From: Curtobacterium sp. MCSS17_015
Lineage (GTDB): Bacteria > Actinomycetota > Actinomycetes > Actinomycetales > Microbacteriaceae
NCBI RefSeq assembly: GCF_003234265.2
Contig: NZ_CP126256.1
Coordinates: 2,108,001-2,172,000 of the forward strand
Length of the DNA stretch: 64,000 nt
Direction of reading: 5' to 3'
Shown here: positions 17,949-27,241 of the stretch, in pieces
Position numbering within the stretch: the first letter of the stretch is position 1
How the letters are laid out: every line of letters begins with the position of its first letter
Translations under genes and position numbers: made by a program
Notes under the pieces: model-generated
Database searches by the model: none
Seen by the model: only the letters and a program-made list of their open reading frames with translations
Told to the model about the DNA's origin: nothing

Positions 17949-19202
17949 ATGGGCCGTGCCATGAACGCACGCAGCGTGGAGCGAGGCACCGAGTCCCCCC
18001 GGACCGTCGCCGTCGTGACCGAGAGCTTCCTGCCCACCCTCAACGGCGTCACCACGAGCGTCCTCGCGGTGCTCGAACACCTCCGTCGCCGCGGTCACCG
18101 CGCCGTGGTCATCGCCCCCGACACGCCGGGGATCGCCGCCTGGCGGTCGCGCTCCGAGCAGGAGCGACACCTGGGCTTCGACGTGCACCGGATCCCCGCG
18201 GTCGCGTACCGGCAGTTCCCCGTCGCGCTCCCCCACCCGGTGCTCGACACGATCCTCGCCGCCTCCGGCGCCGACGTGCTCCACGCGGCCAGTCCGTTCC
18301 TGCTGGGCGGTCGTGCGATCACGGCGGCCGGGAGGCTCGGCATCCCCTCCGTCGCCGTGTTCCAGACCGACGTGGCCGGGTTCGCCCGCCGGAACGGCCT
18401 GTCCGCCGCAGCCCCGCTGGTGCGGCGGGTCCTTGGGCGCATCCACGCCGGCGCCTCGCTGACGCTCGCACCGTCGTCCGCGACGGCGGCGATGCTCGCC
18501 GACGAGGGCGTACCACGCGTCGCCCGGTGGGGTCGCGGCGTCGACACGGCGCTGTTCCACCCGGCTCGCCGCTCGTCGGCGCACGTCCGTGCGATGCGAC
18601 GCAGGATCGCGCCGCGGGGCGAGACCATCGTCGGCTACGTGGGTCGGCTGGCACCGGAGAAGGAGGTCGAGCGGCTCGCCGAACTCGGCGGCGTGCCGGG
18701 CCTCCGGGTCGTGGTCGCAGGAGGGGGGCCCTCCCGGCAGTTCCTCGAGCGTCGACTCCGCCACCTGGACGTGACCTTCACCGGCCCGCTCCGGGGTGAC
18801 GACCTGGCGGACGCGTACGCGATGCTCGACGTCTTCGTCCACACGGGTGCCGCGGAGACCTTCGGACAGACCCTGCAGGAGGCCCACGCGGCCGGCCTGC
18901 CGGTCGTGGCCCCGGCTTCCGGCGGGCCGCTCGACCTCGTCGCGCCGGGCCTCGACGGCGAGCTCTACGACCCCGACGCCCCGCTGGCCCTGCGGGCCGC
19001 CGTCGCCCGCCTGCACGCGGACCGGGCGCTCGCCGAACGGATGGGGTCCGCCGGTCGCCTCCGGGTCGAGGGGACCACGTGGGAAGCGGTCGGCGACGAA
19101 CTCCTCGCGCACCACGAGACGGCCCGCACGATCGGCGCTCCCCCGGCCCCCACGCGCACCGCCCGGACCGGGTGGAACGAGAAGGTCGGTGCTCGGACGT
19201 AG
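17949..19202 (+). CDS. GT4-family glycosyltransferase (mannosyltransferase-like, MgtA/PimB class)
   Basis: A GT-B retaining glycosyltransferase of about 417 residues. The N-terminal domain opens VAVVTESFLPTLNGVTTSV, the acceptor-side start typical of GDP-mannose-dependent alpha-mannosyltransferases. The C-terminal domain has IVGYVGRLAPEKEVERL and the donor-site E-x7-E motif in ETFGQTLQEAHAAGLPVVAP. Likely role: adding mannose to a lipid or glycan at the inner membrane face, consistent with divergent manC. The start could be ATG 17949 or ATG 17961; neither has a clear ribosome-binding site. The exact acceptor cannot be read from sequence. Confidence 0.87.
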   Translation: MGRAMNARSVERGTESPRTVAVVTESFLPTLNGVTTSVLAVLEHLRRRGHRAVVIAPDTPGIAAWRSRSEQERHLGFDVHRIPAVAYRQFPVALPHPVLDTILAASGADVLHAASPFLLGGRAITAAGRLGIPSVAVFQTDVAGFARRNGLSAAAPLVRRVLGRIHAGASLTLAPSSATAAMLADEGVPRVARWGRGVDTALFHPARRSSAHVRAMRRRIAPRGETIVGYVGRLAPEKEVERLAELGGVPGLRVVVAGGGPSRQFLERRLRHLDVTFTGPLRGDDLADAYAMLDVFVHTGAAETFGQTLQEAHAAGLPVVAPASGGPLDLVAPGLDGELYDPDAPLALRAAVARLHADRALAERMGSAGRLRVEGTTWEAVGDELLAHHETARTIGAPPAPTRTARTGWNEKVGART

Positions 19203-19205
19203 GAT
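19200..19205 (+). promoter_or_regulatory. -10 element of the sdhCDAB operon, overlapping the upstream stop codon
   Basis: TAGGAT begins at the TAG stop of the glycosyltransferase gene. Transcription would begin near 19212, giving a 65-nt leader with GGAAGGCGAG before the sdhC ATG. Confidence 0.45.
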
Positions 19206-19277
19206 GGACGTGTTCCACACGAACACGACGGCAACGGCGCGCCGATCGGTGCGCCGGCCCTACGGGAAGGCGAGCTC

Positions 19278-19739
19278 ATGGCCGAGCAGACCGCAGGCGG
19301 GACGGCGACAGCCGCACCGCAGGTGACCATCGACGGCACGTCGATCGATGCACCTCGGACGCGTGTCCCGCAGGGAACGCTGTACCGGGGATCGATGGGG
19401 ATGTGGTCCTGGGTCCTGCACCGGATCACCGGTGTCGCGATCTACTTCTTCCTGCTCGTGCACATCCTCGACACGGCACTGGTCCGGCTCTCGCCCGAGG
19501 CCTACAACGCCGTGATCGGCACGTACAAGACGCCGCTGATGAACCTCGGCGAGATCGCCCTCGTCGGCGCCATCGTGTTCCACGCGTTCAACGGGTTGCG
19601 GATCATCCTCATCGACTTCTGGTCGAAGGGTCCGAAGTACCAGCGGGCGATGTTCTGGGTCGTCCTCGTGCTCTGGGCCGTGGCGATCGCGGGCTTCCTG
19701 CCGCGTCAGCTCATGAACCTCGTCGCCGACTTCAACTGA
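19278..19739 (+). CDS. sdhC: succinate dehydrogenase cytochrome b556 subunit
   Basis: Membrane anchor of complex II that helps bind heme b and quinone. 153 residues with three hydrophobic helices (about 52-72, 93-113 and 127-147). SWVLHRITGVAIYFFLLVH holds the family motif with Ser/Arg at the quinone site and a heme-region His, and HAFNGLRIILID marks the second helix. The N-terminal ~38 residues are a polar extension. ATG at 19278 is preceded by GGAAGGCGAG. First gene of sdhCDAB. Confidence 0.93.
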   Translation: MAEQTAGGTATAAPQVTIDGTSIDAPRTRVPQGTLYRGSMGMWSWVLHRITGVAIYFFLLVHILDTALVRLSPEAYNAVIGTYKTPLMNLGEIALVGAIVFHAFNGLRIILIDFWSKGPKYQRAMFWVVLVLWAVAIAGFLPRQLMNLVADFN

Positions 19740-19749
19740 GGGGTCCGTC

Positions 19750-20196
19750 ATGACCACCGAGACCATCGCACCGCCCCGCAGCGCGGACGCTGCCCGCCGT
19801 ACCACCAACTGGGAGAAGTGGGGCTGGATCTACATGCGCGCGTCGGGCGTCCTGCTCGTCGTGCTCATCTTCGGCCACCTCTTCGTCAACATGGTCGCCG
19901 GCGAGGGCGTCAAGCAGATCGACTTCGCTTTCGTCGCCGGCAAGTGGGCGAGCCCGTTCTGGCGGATCTGGGACACCGCGATGCTCTGGCTCGCGCTGAT
20001 CCACGGCTCGAACGGCATGCGCACGATCATCAACGACTACGTGGCCAAGCCCGGCGTCCGCAAGACCCTGCTCGGCGCCGTGCTCGTCGCCTGCGTGCTG
20101 CTGATCGTCCTCGGCACGCTCGTGTGCTGGACCTTCGACCCGTGCCCCGCTGGCGCCGCCGCCGCGGACCTGCCGTCGTTCTGCCCGGCGCAGTAG
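19750..20196 (+). CDS. sdhD: succinate dehydrogenase hydrophobic membrane anchor subunit
   Basis: Second membrane anchor of complex II, 148 residues. Three helices follow the conserved start [21 protein letters not shown], quoted only in part: [10 protein letters not shown] is the recognisable core. [11 protein letters not shown] and [17 protein letters not shown] supply a heme-ligand His region and a quinone-side Arg. The ATG at 19750 lies 10 bp after the sdhC stop, and the flavoprotein gene follows after 58 bp. The C-terminus has two cysteines in a Pro/Ala-rich tail. Confidence 0.92.
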   Translation: MTTETIAPPRSADAARRTTNWEKWGWIYMRASGVLLVVLIFGHLFVNMVAGEGVKQIDFAFVAGKWASPFWRIWDTAMLWLALIHGSNGMRTIINDYVAKPGVRKTLLGAVLVACVLLIVLGTLVCWTFDPCPAGAAAADLPSFCPAQ

Positions 20197-20254
20197 CGAC
20201 GCACCGCACACGCCGTCCGGCCCGCACGCTCCACCTCCTGATCGAAAGACCCCT

Positions 20255-22048
20255 GTGACCGACATCACCGTCCACCACCACCAGTACGACATCGTCATCA
20301 TCGGCGCGGGAGGCGCCGGCATGCGCGCCGCCATCGAGGCCGGACCGAAGGCGAAGACCGCGGTCATCTCGAAGCTCTACCCCACCCGCTCCCACACGGG
20401 TGCGGCGCAGGGCGGCATGGCGGCAGCGCTCGCGAACGTCGAAGAGGACTCGTGGGAGTGGCACACCTTTGACACGATCAAGGGCGGTGACTACCTGGTC
20501 GACCAGGACGCCGCTGAGATCCTGGCGAAGGAGGCGATCGATGCGGTCATCGACCTCGAGAACATGGGCCTGCCGTTCAACCGCACGCCCGAGGGCAAGA
20601 TCGACCAACGACGCTTCGGCGGCCACACGCGCGACCACGGCAAGGCCCCGGTCCGGCGGGCCTGCTACGCCGCCGACCGCACCGGGCACATGATCCTGCA
20701 GACGCTCTTCCAGAACTGCGTGAAGCTCGGCGTCGAGTTCCACAACGAGTTCTACGCGCTCGACCTCATCATGGTCGACGTCGTCGGCGACGACGGGGTG
20801 AGCCGCAAGCAGCCCGCCGGCGTCGTCGCCTTCGAGCTCTCGACCGGGGAACTGCACGTGTTCCACGCGAAGGCGATGATCTTCGCGACGGGCGGCTTCG
20901 GCAAGATGTTCAAGACCACCTCGAACGCGCACACGCTCACCGGCGACGGCGTCGGCATCGTGTGGCGGACCGGTCTGCCGCTCGAGGACATGGAGTTCTT
21001 CCAGTTCCACCCGACCGGCCTGGCCGGACTCGGCATCCTCCTCACCGAGGGTGCTCGCGGCGAGGGTGCGATCCTCCGCAACGCCTCTGGTGAGCGGTTC
21101 ATGGAGCGCTACGCCCCGACCATCAAGGACCTCGCGCCCCGCGACATCGTGGCCCGGTGCATGGTGCAGGAGGTCGCGGAGGGCCGCGGTGCCGGCCCGA
21201 ACAAGGACTACGTGCTGCTCGACTGCACGCACCTCGGTGCCGAGGTCCTCGAGACGAAGCTGCCGGACATCACCGAGTTCGCCCGCACCTACCTCGGGGT
21301 GGACCCCGTGGTCGAACCGGTCCCGGTGATGCCGACCGCGCACTACGCCATGGGCGGGATCCCGACGAACGTCAAGGCCGAGGTCCTCTCCGACAACACC
21401 ACGGTCGTGCCCGGGCTCTACGCCGCCGGTGAGTGCGCCTGCGTCTCGGTGCACGGGTCGAACCGCCTCGGCACGAACTCGCTCCTCGACATCAACGTCT
21501 TCGGCAAGCGCTCGGGCAACAACGCCGCCGAGTACGTCCAGACCGCGGAGTTCCTGCCGCTGCCCGAGGACCCCGCGGCGAACGTGCGGGGCATGCTCGA
21601 GCAGCTCCGGGCCTCGACGGGGACGGAGCGGGTCTCGGTGCTCCGCAAGGAGCTGCAGGAGGAGATGGACAAGAACGCGCAGGTGTTCCGGACCGACGAG
21701 TCCCTCGCCCGCGTGACCGAGACGATCCACACCCTGCGCAACCGGTTCATGCAGGTGTCCGTTCAGGACAAGGGCAAGCGGTTCAACACCGACCTGCTCG
21801 AGGCCGTCGAGCTCGGCTTCCTGCTCGACCTGGCCGAGGTCGTCGTCTACTCCGCGCGGAACCGCAAGGAGTCCCGCGGCGGACACATGCGCGACGACTA
21901 CCCGAAGCGCGACGACGAGAACTACATGCAGCACACCATGGCGTACCTGACGGGTGATCCGCACTCGTCACTCGCCGACGACCACATCACGCTCGACTGG
22001 AAGCCCGTCGTCATGACGCGCTACGAGCCGATGGAGAGGAAGTACTGA
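20255..22048 (+). CDS. sdhA: succinate dehydrogenase flavoprotein subunit
   Basis: Oxidises succinate to fumarate in the TCA cycle and passes electrons through covalent FAD to SdhB. 597 residues. The FAD-binding Rossmann motif is [12 protein letters not shown], and the covalent FAD attachment His is H47 in [29 protein letters not shown] and the capping-domain HPTGLAG block carry substrate-binding His and Arg residues. The GTG at 20255 has GAAAGA upstream. Its stop is one base from the sdhB ATG, so the two are coupled. Confidence 0.96.
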   Translation: MTDITVHHHQYDIVIIGAGGAGMRAAIEAGPKAKTAVISKLYPTRSHTGAAQGGMAAALANVEEDSWEWHTFDTIKGGDYLVDQDAAEILAKEAIDAVIDLENMGLPFNRTPEGKIDQRRFGGHTRDHGKAPVRRACYAADRTGHMILQTLFQNCVKLGVEFHNEFYALDLIMVDVVGDDGVSRKQPAGVVAFELSTGELHVFHAKAMIFATGGFGKMFKTTSNAHTLTGDGVGIVWRTGLPLEDMEFFQFHPTGLAGLGILLTEGARGEGAILRNASGERFMERYAPTIKDLAPRDIVARCMVQEVAEGRGAGPNKDYVLLDCTHLGAEVLETKLPDITEFARTYLGVDPVVEPVPVMPTAHYAMGGIPTNVKAEVLSDNTTVVPGLYAAGECACVSVHGSNRLGTNSLLDINVFGKRSGNNAAEYVQTAEFLPLPEDPAANVRGMLEQLRASTGTERVSVLRKELQEEMDKNAQVFRTDESLARVTETIHTLRNRFMQVSVQDKGKRFNTDLLEAVELGFLLDLAEVVVYSARNRKESRGGHMRDDYPKRDDENYMQHTMAYLTGDPHSSLADDHITLDWKPVVMTRYEPMERKY

Positions 22049-22049
22049 G

Positions 22050-22823
22050 ATGACCGACACCCTGGTCTCCGACGCGCCCCGTACCGACACCGTGCAGGAC
22101 GCCCCTCCCGGATCGTTCTCCGTGACGGTCATCGTCCGACGGTTCGACCCGGACGTCGACGACGAGCCGCGCTGGCAGGACTTCGACGTCATGATGCTGC
22201 CGACCGACCGCATCCTCGACGCCCTGCACAAGATCAAGTGGGAGCAGGACGGGTCCCTGACGTTCCGTCGGTCCTGCGCGCACGGCGTGTGCGGCTCGGA
22301 CGCCATGCGCATCAACGGGCGCAACCGTCTGGCGTGCAAGACGCTCATCAAGGACCTCGACATCTCGAAGCCGATCTACGTCGAGGCGATCAAGGGCCTG
22401 CCGCTCGAGAAGGACCTCATCGTGGACATGGAGCCCTTCTTCAAGTCCTACCGCGAGGTCCAGCCGTTCCTGCAGGCGAAGTCGACGCCGGAGAAGGGCA
22501 AGGAACGCGTCCAGTCGGTCGCCGACCGCGCCCGCTTCGACGACACCACCAAGTGCATCCTCTGCGCCGCGTGCACGTCGTCGTGCCCGGTGTTCTGGAC
22601 GGACGGGCAGTACTTCGGTCCGGCGGCGATCGTGAACGCGCACCGCTTCATCTTCGACTCCCGCGACGACGCTGCCGACGTGCGCCTCGACATCCTCAAC
22701 GACAAGGAGGGTGTCTGGCGCTGCCGGACCACCTTCAACTGCACCGACGCCTGCCCCCGCGGGATCCAGGTGACGAAGGCGATCTCCGAGGTGAAGCAGG
22801 CCGTCATGCGCGGCCGTGGGTGA
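22050..22823 (+). CDS. sdhB: succinate dehydrogenase iron-sulfur subunit
   Basis: Carries electrons from SdhA flavin to quinone. 257 residues with three cluster sites: [2Fe-2S] from C76, C81 and C96 with D84 in the fourth position (SCAHGVCGSD); [4Fe-4S] from C169, C172, C175 (CILCAAC) plus C235; [3Fe-4S] from C179, C225 and C231. Ligand partition follows the family pattern. The ATG at 22050 starts two bases after the sdhA stop. It is the last gene of the operon; no clear terminator is seen in the 51 bp before the next gene. Confidence 0.95.
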   Translation: MTDTLVSDAPRTDTVQDAPPGSFSVTVIVRRFDPDVDDEPRWQDFDVMMLPTDRILDALHKIKWEQDGSLTFRRSCAHGVCGSDAMRINGRNRLACKTLIKDLDISKPIYVEAIKGLPLEKDLIVDMEPFFKSYREVQPFLQAKSTPEKGKERVQSVADRARFDDTTKCILCAACTSSCPVFWTDGQYFGPAAIVNAHRFIFDSRDDAADVRLDILNDKEGVWRCRTTFNCTDACPRGIQVTKAISEVKQAVMRGRG

Positions 22824-22861
22824 CGGGTCGACTCCGCCAGCGACGTCATGGGCGGGCGCGC

Positions 22862-22867
22862 TAGGCT
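22862..22867 (+). promoter_or_regulatory. leaderless-type -10 element of the TNT-domain gene
   Basis: TAGGCT, 7 nt before the ATG at 22875, with no Shine-Dalgarno sequence between. It suggests separate transcription from sdhCDAB. Confidence 0.5.
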
Positions 22868-22874
22868 CCCGATC

Positions 22875-23516
22875 ATGACGTTCGCGGACACTCGGCCCAT
22901 CCTCGATCAGCTCGGCTACACGGTCCGGTACGTGCAGCTCCCCGGCGAGACCCTGCACGAGCCGCCGGTGGAGGGCGCGCTGCGGATCGTGCCCGCCGAC
23001 CCCGACTCGTTCGCCCTCGAGGTCGTCGACTACGGCACCGCTCGACGGCTCGCCACGGCTCGCGGCGAGTCCGACGCGGTGGAGATGCTCCGCCGCTTCC
23101 TCAACCGCCCGTTCCCGGACGCGCGGGACATCCGTCGCTCGGACCTCGACCAGATGCGGGACCGGTCGGCGTCGACCTACCCGCAGCTCGCCCAGCAGGT
23201 CGCTGCGACCGGTGACGCCGGCTTGACGATCCAGATCCCGGCGGGTGTCCCCGTCGACCGCATCGGTGGCCCGGACGGGTACCTCCTGCACCCGCTCGAG
23301 ACCCCGCTGCACGCCCGCTCGCTGCCGCCGCACGCCACGGTGTCCCCGGAGGTGCACCGCTACGTCGTCGAGCGGCCGTTCCTCGTCATCGTCCGGTTCG
23401 TCCGTCCGTGGTTCGACCAGCCGGGTGGCGCTCTGCGGTTCGAGATCGCCGACCCGACCACGACGATCCGCGACCTGGTCGTCGACGGCTCCCTCGCCCG
23501 CGTCCGCGTGGTCTGA
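22875..23516 (+). CDS. TNT-domain protein, candidate NAD+ glycohydrolase
   Basis: 213 residues. Residues 121-191 match the TNT (DUF4237) domain of the tuberculosis necrotizing toxin: PVDRIGGPDGYLL, then TPLHARSLPP, then VRPWFDQPGG with Q182 at the position of the catalytic Gln and R129/R148 as candidate NAD-site residues. Family members cleave NAD+. The N-terminal 120 residues have no recognised domain and there is no signal peptide or secretion tag, unlike toxin versions. No immunity gene is obvious beside it. The assignment rests on motif wording and is not proof of activity. The start is fixed by the leaderless -10. Confidence 0.65.
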   Translation: MTFADTRPILDQLGYTVRYVQLPGETLHEPPVEGALRIVPADPDSFALEVVDYGTARRLATARGESDAVEMLRRFLNRPFPDARDIRRSDLDQMRDRSASTYPQLAQQVAATGDAGLTIQIPAGVPVDRIGGPDGYLLHPLETPLHARSLPPHATVSPEVHRYVVERPFLVIVRFVRPWFDQPGGALRFEIADPTTTIRDLVVDGSLARVRVV

Positions 23517-23532
23517 CCCGCCGGTCGTCGCG

Positions 23533-23581
23533 CCACGACGAAGCCCTCCTCCCCGGCTCGGGGAGGAGGGCTTCGTCGTGG
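23533..23581. terminator. very strong bidirectional terminator
   Basis: Perfect 22-bp inverted repeat (23533-23554 with 23560-23581) around the 5-nt loop GGCTC, between convergent stop codons at 23516 and 23592. Confidence 0.9.
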
Positions 23582-23591
23582 CTGGAGTGCG

Positions 23592-24335
23592 TCAGCCCCG
23601 CTCGGGACGGTCGAAGCGCTGCCCCTCCGGCTTGGACGGCAGGATCGTCAGCACGATCAGGATGATGCTGCCGAAGAAGGGGACGAACGAGAGGAAGAAG
23701 AACGGCCCCGCCAGGTTCGCGTCGTGCAGCCGACGCCATGTGACCGCCAGGTTCGGGATGATCGTGGCGAGGAAGTAGAGGGTCAGCAGGACGGTCGCGA
23801 TCCAGTAGAGCGCGTTCGGCGACCCGGAGGTCGTCCCGGTGACCGGGTCGGACTGGAGGCCGGAGGTCGCGCCGCCGATGCCGATGAGGACGTAGAGCAC
23901 GCCGATGACGATGACCTGCGCGAGGGACCACCACCAGAACTCGCTGCGGCTCGCACGCCCGTCGAACCGGATGTACTTCGTGAAGACGCGCTTGACCGCG
24001 TTCGGGAACGAGATGCCGTACCAGGGTGCCCACAGGGGTGGTGCACCGTCGGGACCGGCCTGCACCTGCTGGCCGAAGCCCTGCTGCCCGTACTGGTCGG
24101 TCTGACCGTACTGCTGCTGACCGTACTGCTGCTGACCGTACTGATGCTGACCGTAGGGCTGCTGCCCGTACTGGTCGGCCTGACCGTACTGCTGCTGACC
24201 GTACTGCTGGTGCCCGGCCTGCTGCTGGCCGTACGGCTGCTGCTGGCCGCCCTGTCCCTGCTGCCCGTACGGCTGCTGCCCGTACGGCTGGTCGTCGTCG
24301 CGCTTGCCGTACGGCTGCTGCGGGTTGTCGCTCAC
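23592..24335 (-). CDS. DUF805 membrane protein with YGQ-rich N-terminal tail (copy 1)
   Basis: 247 residues. Residues 1 to about 95 are a low-complexity tail built of [11 protein letters not shown] repeats, followed by the motif [14 protein letters not shown]. The DUF805 domain then shows [11 protein letters not shown] at its first helix, three or four membrane segments, and [11 protein letters not shown]. The family's function is unknown. The GTG at 24335 is preceded by AGGGAG. It is the last of three tandem paralogues; copies share the PWYGI and GRASRSEFW blocks but have different tails. The tail is Gln/Tyr/Gly-rich like prion-like domains and is probably cytosolic; this is inference. Confidence 0.88.
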   Translation of the reverse strand: MSDNPQQPYGKRDDDQPYGQQPYGQQGQGGQQQPYGQQQAGHQQYGQQQYGQADQYGQQPYGQHQYGQQQYGQQQYGQTDQYGQQGFGQQVQAGPDGAPPLWAPWYGISFPNAVKRVFTKYIRFDGRASRSEFWWWSLAQVIVIGVLYVLIGIGGATSGLQSDPVTGTTSGSPNALYWIATVLLTLYFLATIIPNLAVTWRRLHDANLAGPFFFLSFVPFFGSIILIVLTILPSKPEGQRFDRPERG

Positions 24336-24426
24336 GGTGGTCTCCCTGGTGTCGAGTGGCACTCGGATCTGAGTCAACCAGGAAGGCGGGCCGGGTGGCG
24401 CTCCCGTGACGGAGCCGTGACAGGAC

Positions 24427-24460
24427 GACGGCGCCCTCCCCGTGAAGGGAGGGCGCCGTC
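24427..24460 (-). terminator. terminator between DUF805 copies 2 and 1
   Basis: Perfect 14-bp stem GACGGCGCCCTCCC (24427-24440) with 24447-24460, loop CGTGAA. It lies 12 bp after the copy 2 stop, so copies 1 and 2 are likely separate transcripts. Confidence 0.8.
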
Positions 24461-24472
24461 GGGATGCCGGAC

Positions 24473-25063
24473 CTAGCGGTCCGTCGGTCGGTCGAAGCGA
24501 GCGCCTTCGGGGTTCGAGGGCAGCACACCGAAGACGATGCCGACGATCCCGACGAACAGCGCGATGATCCAGAGCGCCCCCGACAGGTTCGCGTCGTGCA
24601 GGCGACGCCAGCCGAGCGCGAGGGACGGCACGAGCGTCGCGAGCGCCCACAGCGCCCCCGCGATGAGGAACACGAAGGCGATCGGCGGCGCCGGGTTCTG
24701 CAGCTCGTAGGTGCCGTAGTCGGTCTGCACCGTCCGGGTCGAGGCGAGTGCGGCCGCCAGCAGGACGCCGCCGCCGGAGAGCACGGCGGAGACGATCGCG
24801 TTGACGAGCATCCACCACCAGAACTCGCTCCGGCTGGCGCGCCCGCTGAAGGTCGCGTACTTGCGGAAGAAGCGACCGACGGCCTTCGGCAGCGAGATCC
24901 CGTACCAGGGCGCCCAGAGCGGCGGCTGCCCGTCCGGTCCGACGGGTGCAGCTGCACCGGGCGTCTGCTGGCCGTACTGCTGCTGCCCGTACTGCTGCTG
25001 CCCGTACTGCTGCCGGGCCTCGGGCTGTGCGCCGGATTTCGGCGTCGGGTACTGATCGGTCAT
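24473..25063 (-). CDS. DUF805 membrane protein with short YGQ tail (copy 2)
   Basis: 196 residues, the shortest of the trio: only about three QQYGQ repeats before [19 protein letters not shown]. The membrane domain has [13 protein letters not shown], a longer second loop ([16 protein letters not shown]), and [11 protein letters not shown]. The ATG at 25063 follows AGGGGG. Function is unknown; the conserved basic GRASRSEFW segment next to the first helix suggests a membrane-interface role. It lies 32 bp after copy 3, so the two could be cotranscribed. Confidence 0.86.
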   Translation of the reverse strand: MTDQYPTPKSGAQPEARQQYGQQQYGQQQYGQQTPGAAAPVGPDGQPPLWAPWYGISLPKAVGRFFRKYATFSGRASRSEFWWWMLVNAIVSAVLSGGGVLLAAALASTRTVQTDYGTYELQNPAPPIAFVFLIAGALWALATLVPSLALGWRRLHDANLSGALWIIALFVGIVGIVFGVLPSNPEGARFDRPTDR

Positions 25064-25095
25064 GTGTCCCCCTGGAGGTGGTCGGTCGGAAGTGG

Positions 25096-25971
25096 TCAGC
25101 CGCGGTGCGGCTCGTCGAAGCGTGCCCCCGCGGGCACGGACGGCAGGAGCCCGACGACGAGCGCGAAGACGGCGCCCACCGGCGGGATGATGAAGAGCAG
25201 TGCGAGGAGGCCCGACATGTTCACGTCGTGCAGGCGTCGCACCGTCAGCGCGATGAAGCCGAGGAGCGTGGCGAGTCCCAAGAGGCCACTCACCCACTCG
25301 GAGTCCCCCGCACCGATCAGGGTCTCGACGAGACTGGCCGCAGCGCTGCCGATGACCCACCAGAGCGCCCAGAACCAGAACTCGCTCCGGCTGGCGCGGC
25401 CGTCGAAGCGGACGTACTTCTTCCAGAAGCGGCTGAAGGCCTGCGGGAAGGGGATGCCGTACCAGGGCGCCCACATCGGCGGCTCGCCCTGGTTCGCCGG
25501 CGACCGACCGTACGACTGCTGCTGCGGGTACTGACCCGGCTGCTGCCCGTACGGCGTCTGCTGGCCGGACGTCGGCTGGCCGTACGGCTGGCCGTACGGA
25601 GACTGCTGGCCGGACGTCGGCTGGCCGTACGGCTGGCCGTACGGAGACTGCTGGCCGGACGTCGGCTGGCCGTACGGCTGGCCGTACGGAGACTGCTGCC
25701 CACCAGTCGACCGACCGAACTGCGGCTGCTGGCCGTACGGCTGCTGACCCGGATCCGGCTGCCCGTACGGAGACTGCTGCCCGTACGGCTGCTGACGGGC
25801 GTTCGGCTGCCCGTACGGAGACTGCTGACCGTACGGCGACTGCTGGTCCGGCCGCCCGTAGGGCGGCTGCTGCCCGCCGTCGCGACGCTGGTCACCGGCC
25901 GGCTGGTCGCCGCTCGGCTGGTCGCCGGGTCGCTGGCCGTACGGGTCCTGCGGTGGGTACTGGTCGCTCAC
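25096..25971 (-). CDS. DUF805 membrane protein with long repeat-rich YGQ tail (copy 3)
   Basis: 291 residues. The first ~165 are an extended Gln/Tyr/Gly/Pro tail including three identical 15-residue repeats ([15 protein letters not shown]) encoded by perfect 45-bp DNA repeats. The membrane domain follows [14 protein letters not shown] and has [13 protein letters not shown] and [14 protein letters not shown] start at 25971 with AGGAAGGAAC upstream. First gene of the tandem set. The exact DNA repeats imply recent expansion or contraction, so tail length may vary between strains. Confidence 0.87.
   Translation of the reverse strand: MSDQYPPQDPYGQRPGDQPSGDQPAGDQRRDGGQQPPYGRPDQQSPYGQQSPYGQPNARQQPYGQQSPYGQPDPGQQPYGQQPQFGRSTGGQQSPYGQPYGQPTSGQQSPYGQPYGQPTSGQQSPYGQPYGQPTSGQQTPYGQQPGQYPQQQSYGRSPANQGEPPMWAPWYGIPFPQAFSRFWKKYVRFDGRASRSEFWFWALWWVIGSAAASLVETLIGAGDSEWVSGLLGLATLLGFIALTVRRLHDVNMSGLLALLFIIPPVGAVFALVVGLLPSVPAGARFDEPHRG
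25558..25692. repeat. three perfect 45-bp tandem repeats
   Basis: Units at 25558-25602, 25603-25647 and 25648-25692 are identical. They are in frame and encode 15-residue units of the DUF805 copy 3 tail. Confidence 0.95.
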
Positions 25972-26182
25972 GGGGTTCCTTCCTGCGGACGGTCACGGGG
26001 CGCCCGGAGTCGACCACAGCCGTGCAGCAGAGTCGGCCCCGCGGTCTCCGCCGCGGCCGTCCCACTCCCCCGCACGCTGTCCCCACGCGCTGGACCCAGT
26101 CTGGCAGGACCGCGGCCCCGTGAGCGACCGACACCACGGCAGTCGGTTCCGGCGTGACGGGTGGTGCAGCGCATCACGGGCC

Positions 26183-27115
26183 TCAGGGCAGCAGCGCGAG
26201 CTTCCCGCCCGGGTGCCCGGACTCGAGCACGTCCAGCGCGGCCCTGGCCTCGGCCAACGGGAACGTCCGCGCGACCGGGACGACGAGGTCGCCGCGCCCC
26301 GCCAGGTCCACGAGCCGCTGCCGGACCGAGTCCCGGAACGCCCTGCTCTCCGGCTGCGCACCACCGATCGTCCTGATGCCGGCGTCCGCCGCACGCTCGA
26401 ACGCGGCGATGGTGGCGACCCGGCTCCGGTCGGCGACCAGCGCGAGCGAGACGTCGACCGCTTCGTCCGAACCGACGCAGTCCATCGCCACGTCGACACC
26501 GGACGCGGCGAGGTCGCGGACCCGCGCCTCCAGGCCGTCGCCGTACGCGACCCACTCGCCCCCGAACCGACGGACGGCGTCCGCGGAGGCGGCCGACGCG
26601 GTGCCGACCACGCGGGCGCCGAGCGAGCGGAGTTGCTGCAGGAGGCTCACGCCGACCGCTCCGGACGCGCCGTGCACGAGCACCGTCTCGCCCGCCCGCA
26701 CCCCGGTGACCCGGATGAGGTCGGCCGCGGTGGTGCCGGCGAGCAGGAGGTTGGCGGCCTCCGCGTCGCCGAGGGTCGCCGGCTTCGCGAACACGTCCTG
26801 CGCGGGGAGGGTGATCTCCTCGGTCCACGCACCGCGCACCCGGAACGCCAGGACCGGGTCGCCGACCGCGACGGGGCCGGAGGCGATCGTGGTCCCGGGG
26901 CCGACGGCGCTGACGACCCCGGCCAGTTCGTAGCCGATCGGGACGGGGAAGTCCGCCGGGGCCCCGCTGCGGGTGCGCTTGGCGTCGGCCGGGTTCATGC
27001 CGGCAGCCCGGACACGGACCGTCACCTCACCGGGTCCCGGTGCCGGCACCGTCACGTCCACCAGCTCGAACACGGCGCTCCCACCGGGACGCGGGGCCAC
27101 CCACTGCTTCGTCAT
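26183..27115 (-). CDS. NADP-dependent quinone oxidoreductase-like protein (MDR superfamily)
   Basis: 310 residues, medium-chain dehydrogenase/reductase without the structural or catalytic zinc ligands. The GroES-like domain reads RVRAAGMNPADAKRTRSG and PIGYELAGVV; the cofactor domain has VLVHGASGAVGVSLLQQ, with AGAVGV-type wording that favours NADPH. Likely reduces quinones or enones in the cytosol; the physiological substrate is unknown. The ATG at 27115 has TACGGT 7 nt upstream, a leaderless pattern. It stands alone; the 210 bp between it and DUF805 copy 3 hold no evident feature. Confidence 0.88.
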   Translation of the reverse strand: MTKQWVAPRPGGSAVFELVDVTVPAPGPGEVTVRVRAAGMNPADAKRTRSGAPADFPVPIGYELAGVVSAVGPGTTIASGPVAVGDPVLAFRVRGAWTEEITLPAQDVFAKPATLGDAEAANLLLAGTTAADLIRVTGVRAGETVLVHGASGAVGVSLLQQLRSLGARVVGTASAASADAVRRFGGEWVAYGDGLEARVRDLAASGVDVAMDCVGSDEAVDVSLALVADRSRVATIAAFERAADAGIRTIGGAQPESRAFRDSVRQRLVDLAGRGDLVVPVARTFPLAEARAALDVLESGHPGGKLALLP

Positions 27116-27122
27116 GAGCGCG

Positions 27123-27128
27123 ACCGTA
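27123..27128 (-). promoter_or_regulatory. leaderless-type -10 element of the quinone oxidoreductase gene
   Basis: Minus-strand TACGGT, 7 nt before the ATG at 27115. No -35 is convincing. Confidence 0.4.
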
Positions 27129-27171
27129 CTCGCGGCGCCGCGGCCGTCGAGCAGGACCCGGCACCCGCGGA

Positions 27172-27217
27172 ACGGACGGGAGGCCCGGTACCAGCTGGTA
27201 CCGGGCCTCCCGTCCGT
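27172..27217. terminator. 46-bp perfect palindrome after mtlD (terminator; shared core with ptsH palindrome)
   Basis: A palindrome with no spacer, centred between 27194 and 27195 on GGTACCAGCTGGTACC. It begins 24 bp after the mtlD stop. The central 38 bp are identical to the palindrome after ptsH at 33630-33667. Confidence 0.8.
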
Positions 27218-27241
27218 CCGGTGGACGCGCGCGCGACAGGG

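Noticed and set aside
20030..21964. A 644-codon minus-strand frame opposite sdhA
   Set aside because: Shadow composition and complete overlap with a textbook SdhA.
24026..24345. A Leu/Val-rich 'membrane' frame antisense to the YGQ repeats
   Set aside because: Direct consequence of reading Gln/Tyr/Gly codons on the other strand.
25501..25900. Possible CRISPR-like repeat array
   Set aside because: Repeats are contiguous, in frame and encode the DUF805 tail; there are no unique spacers or cas genes. No CRISPR array was seen anywhere in the window.
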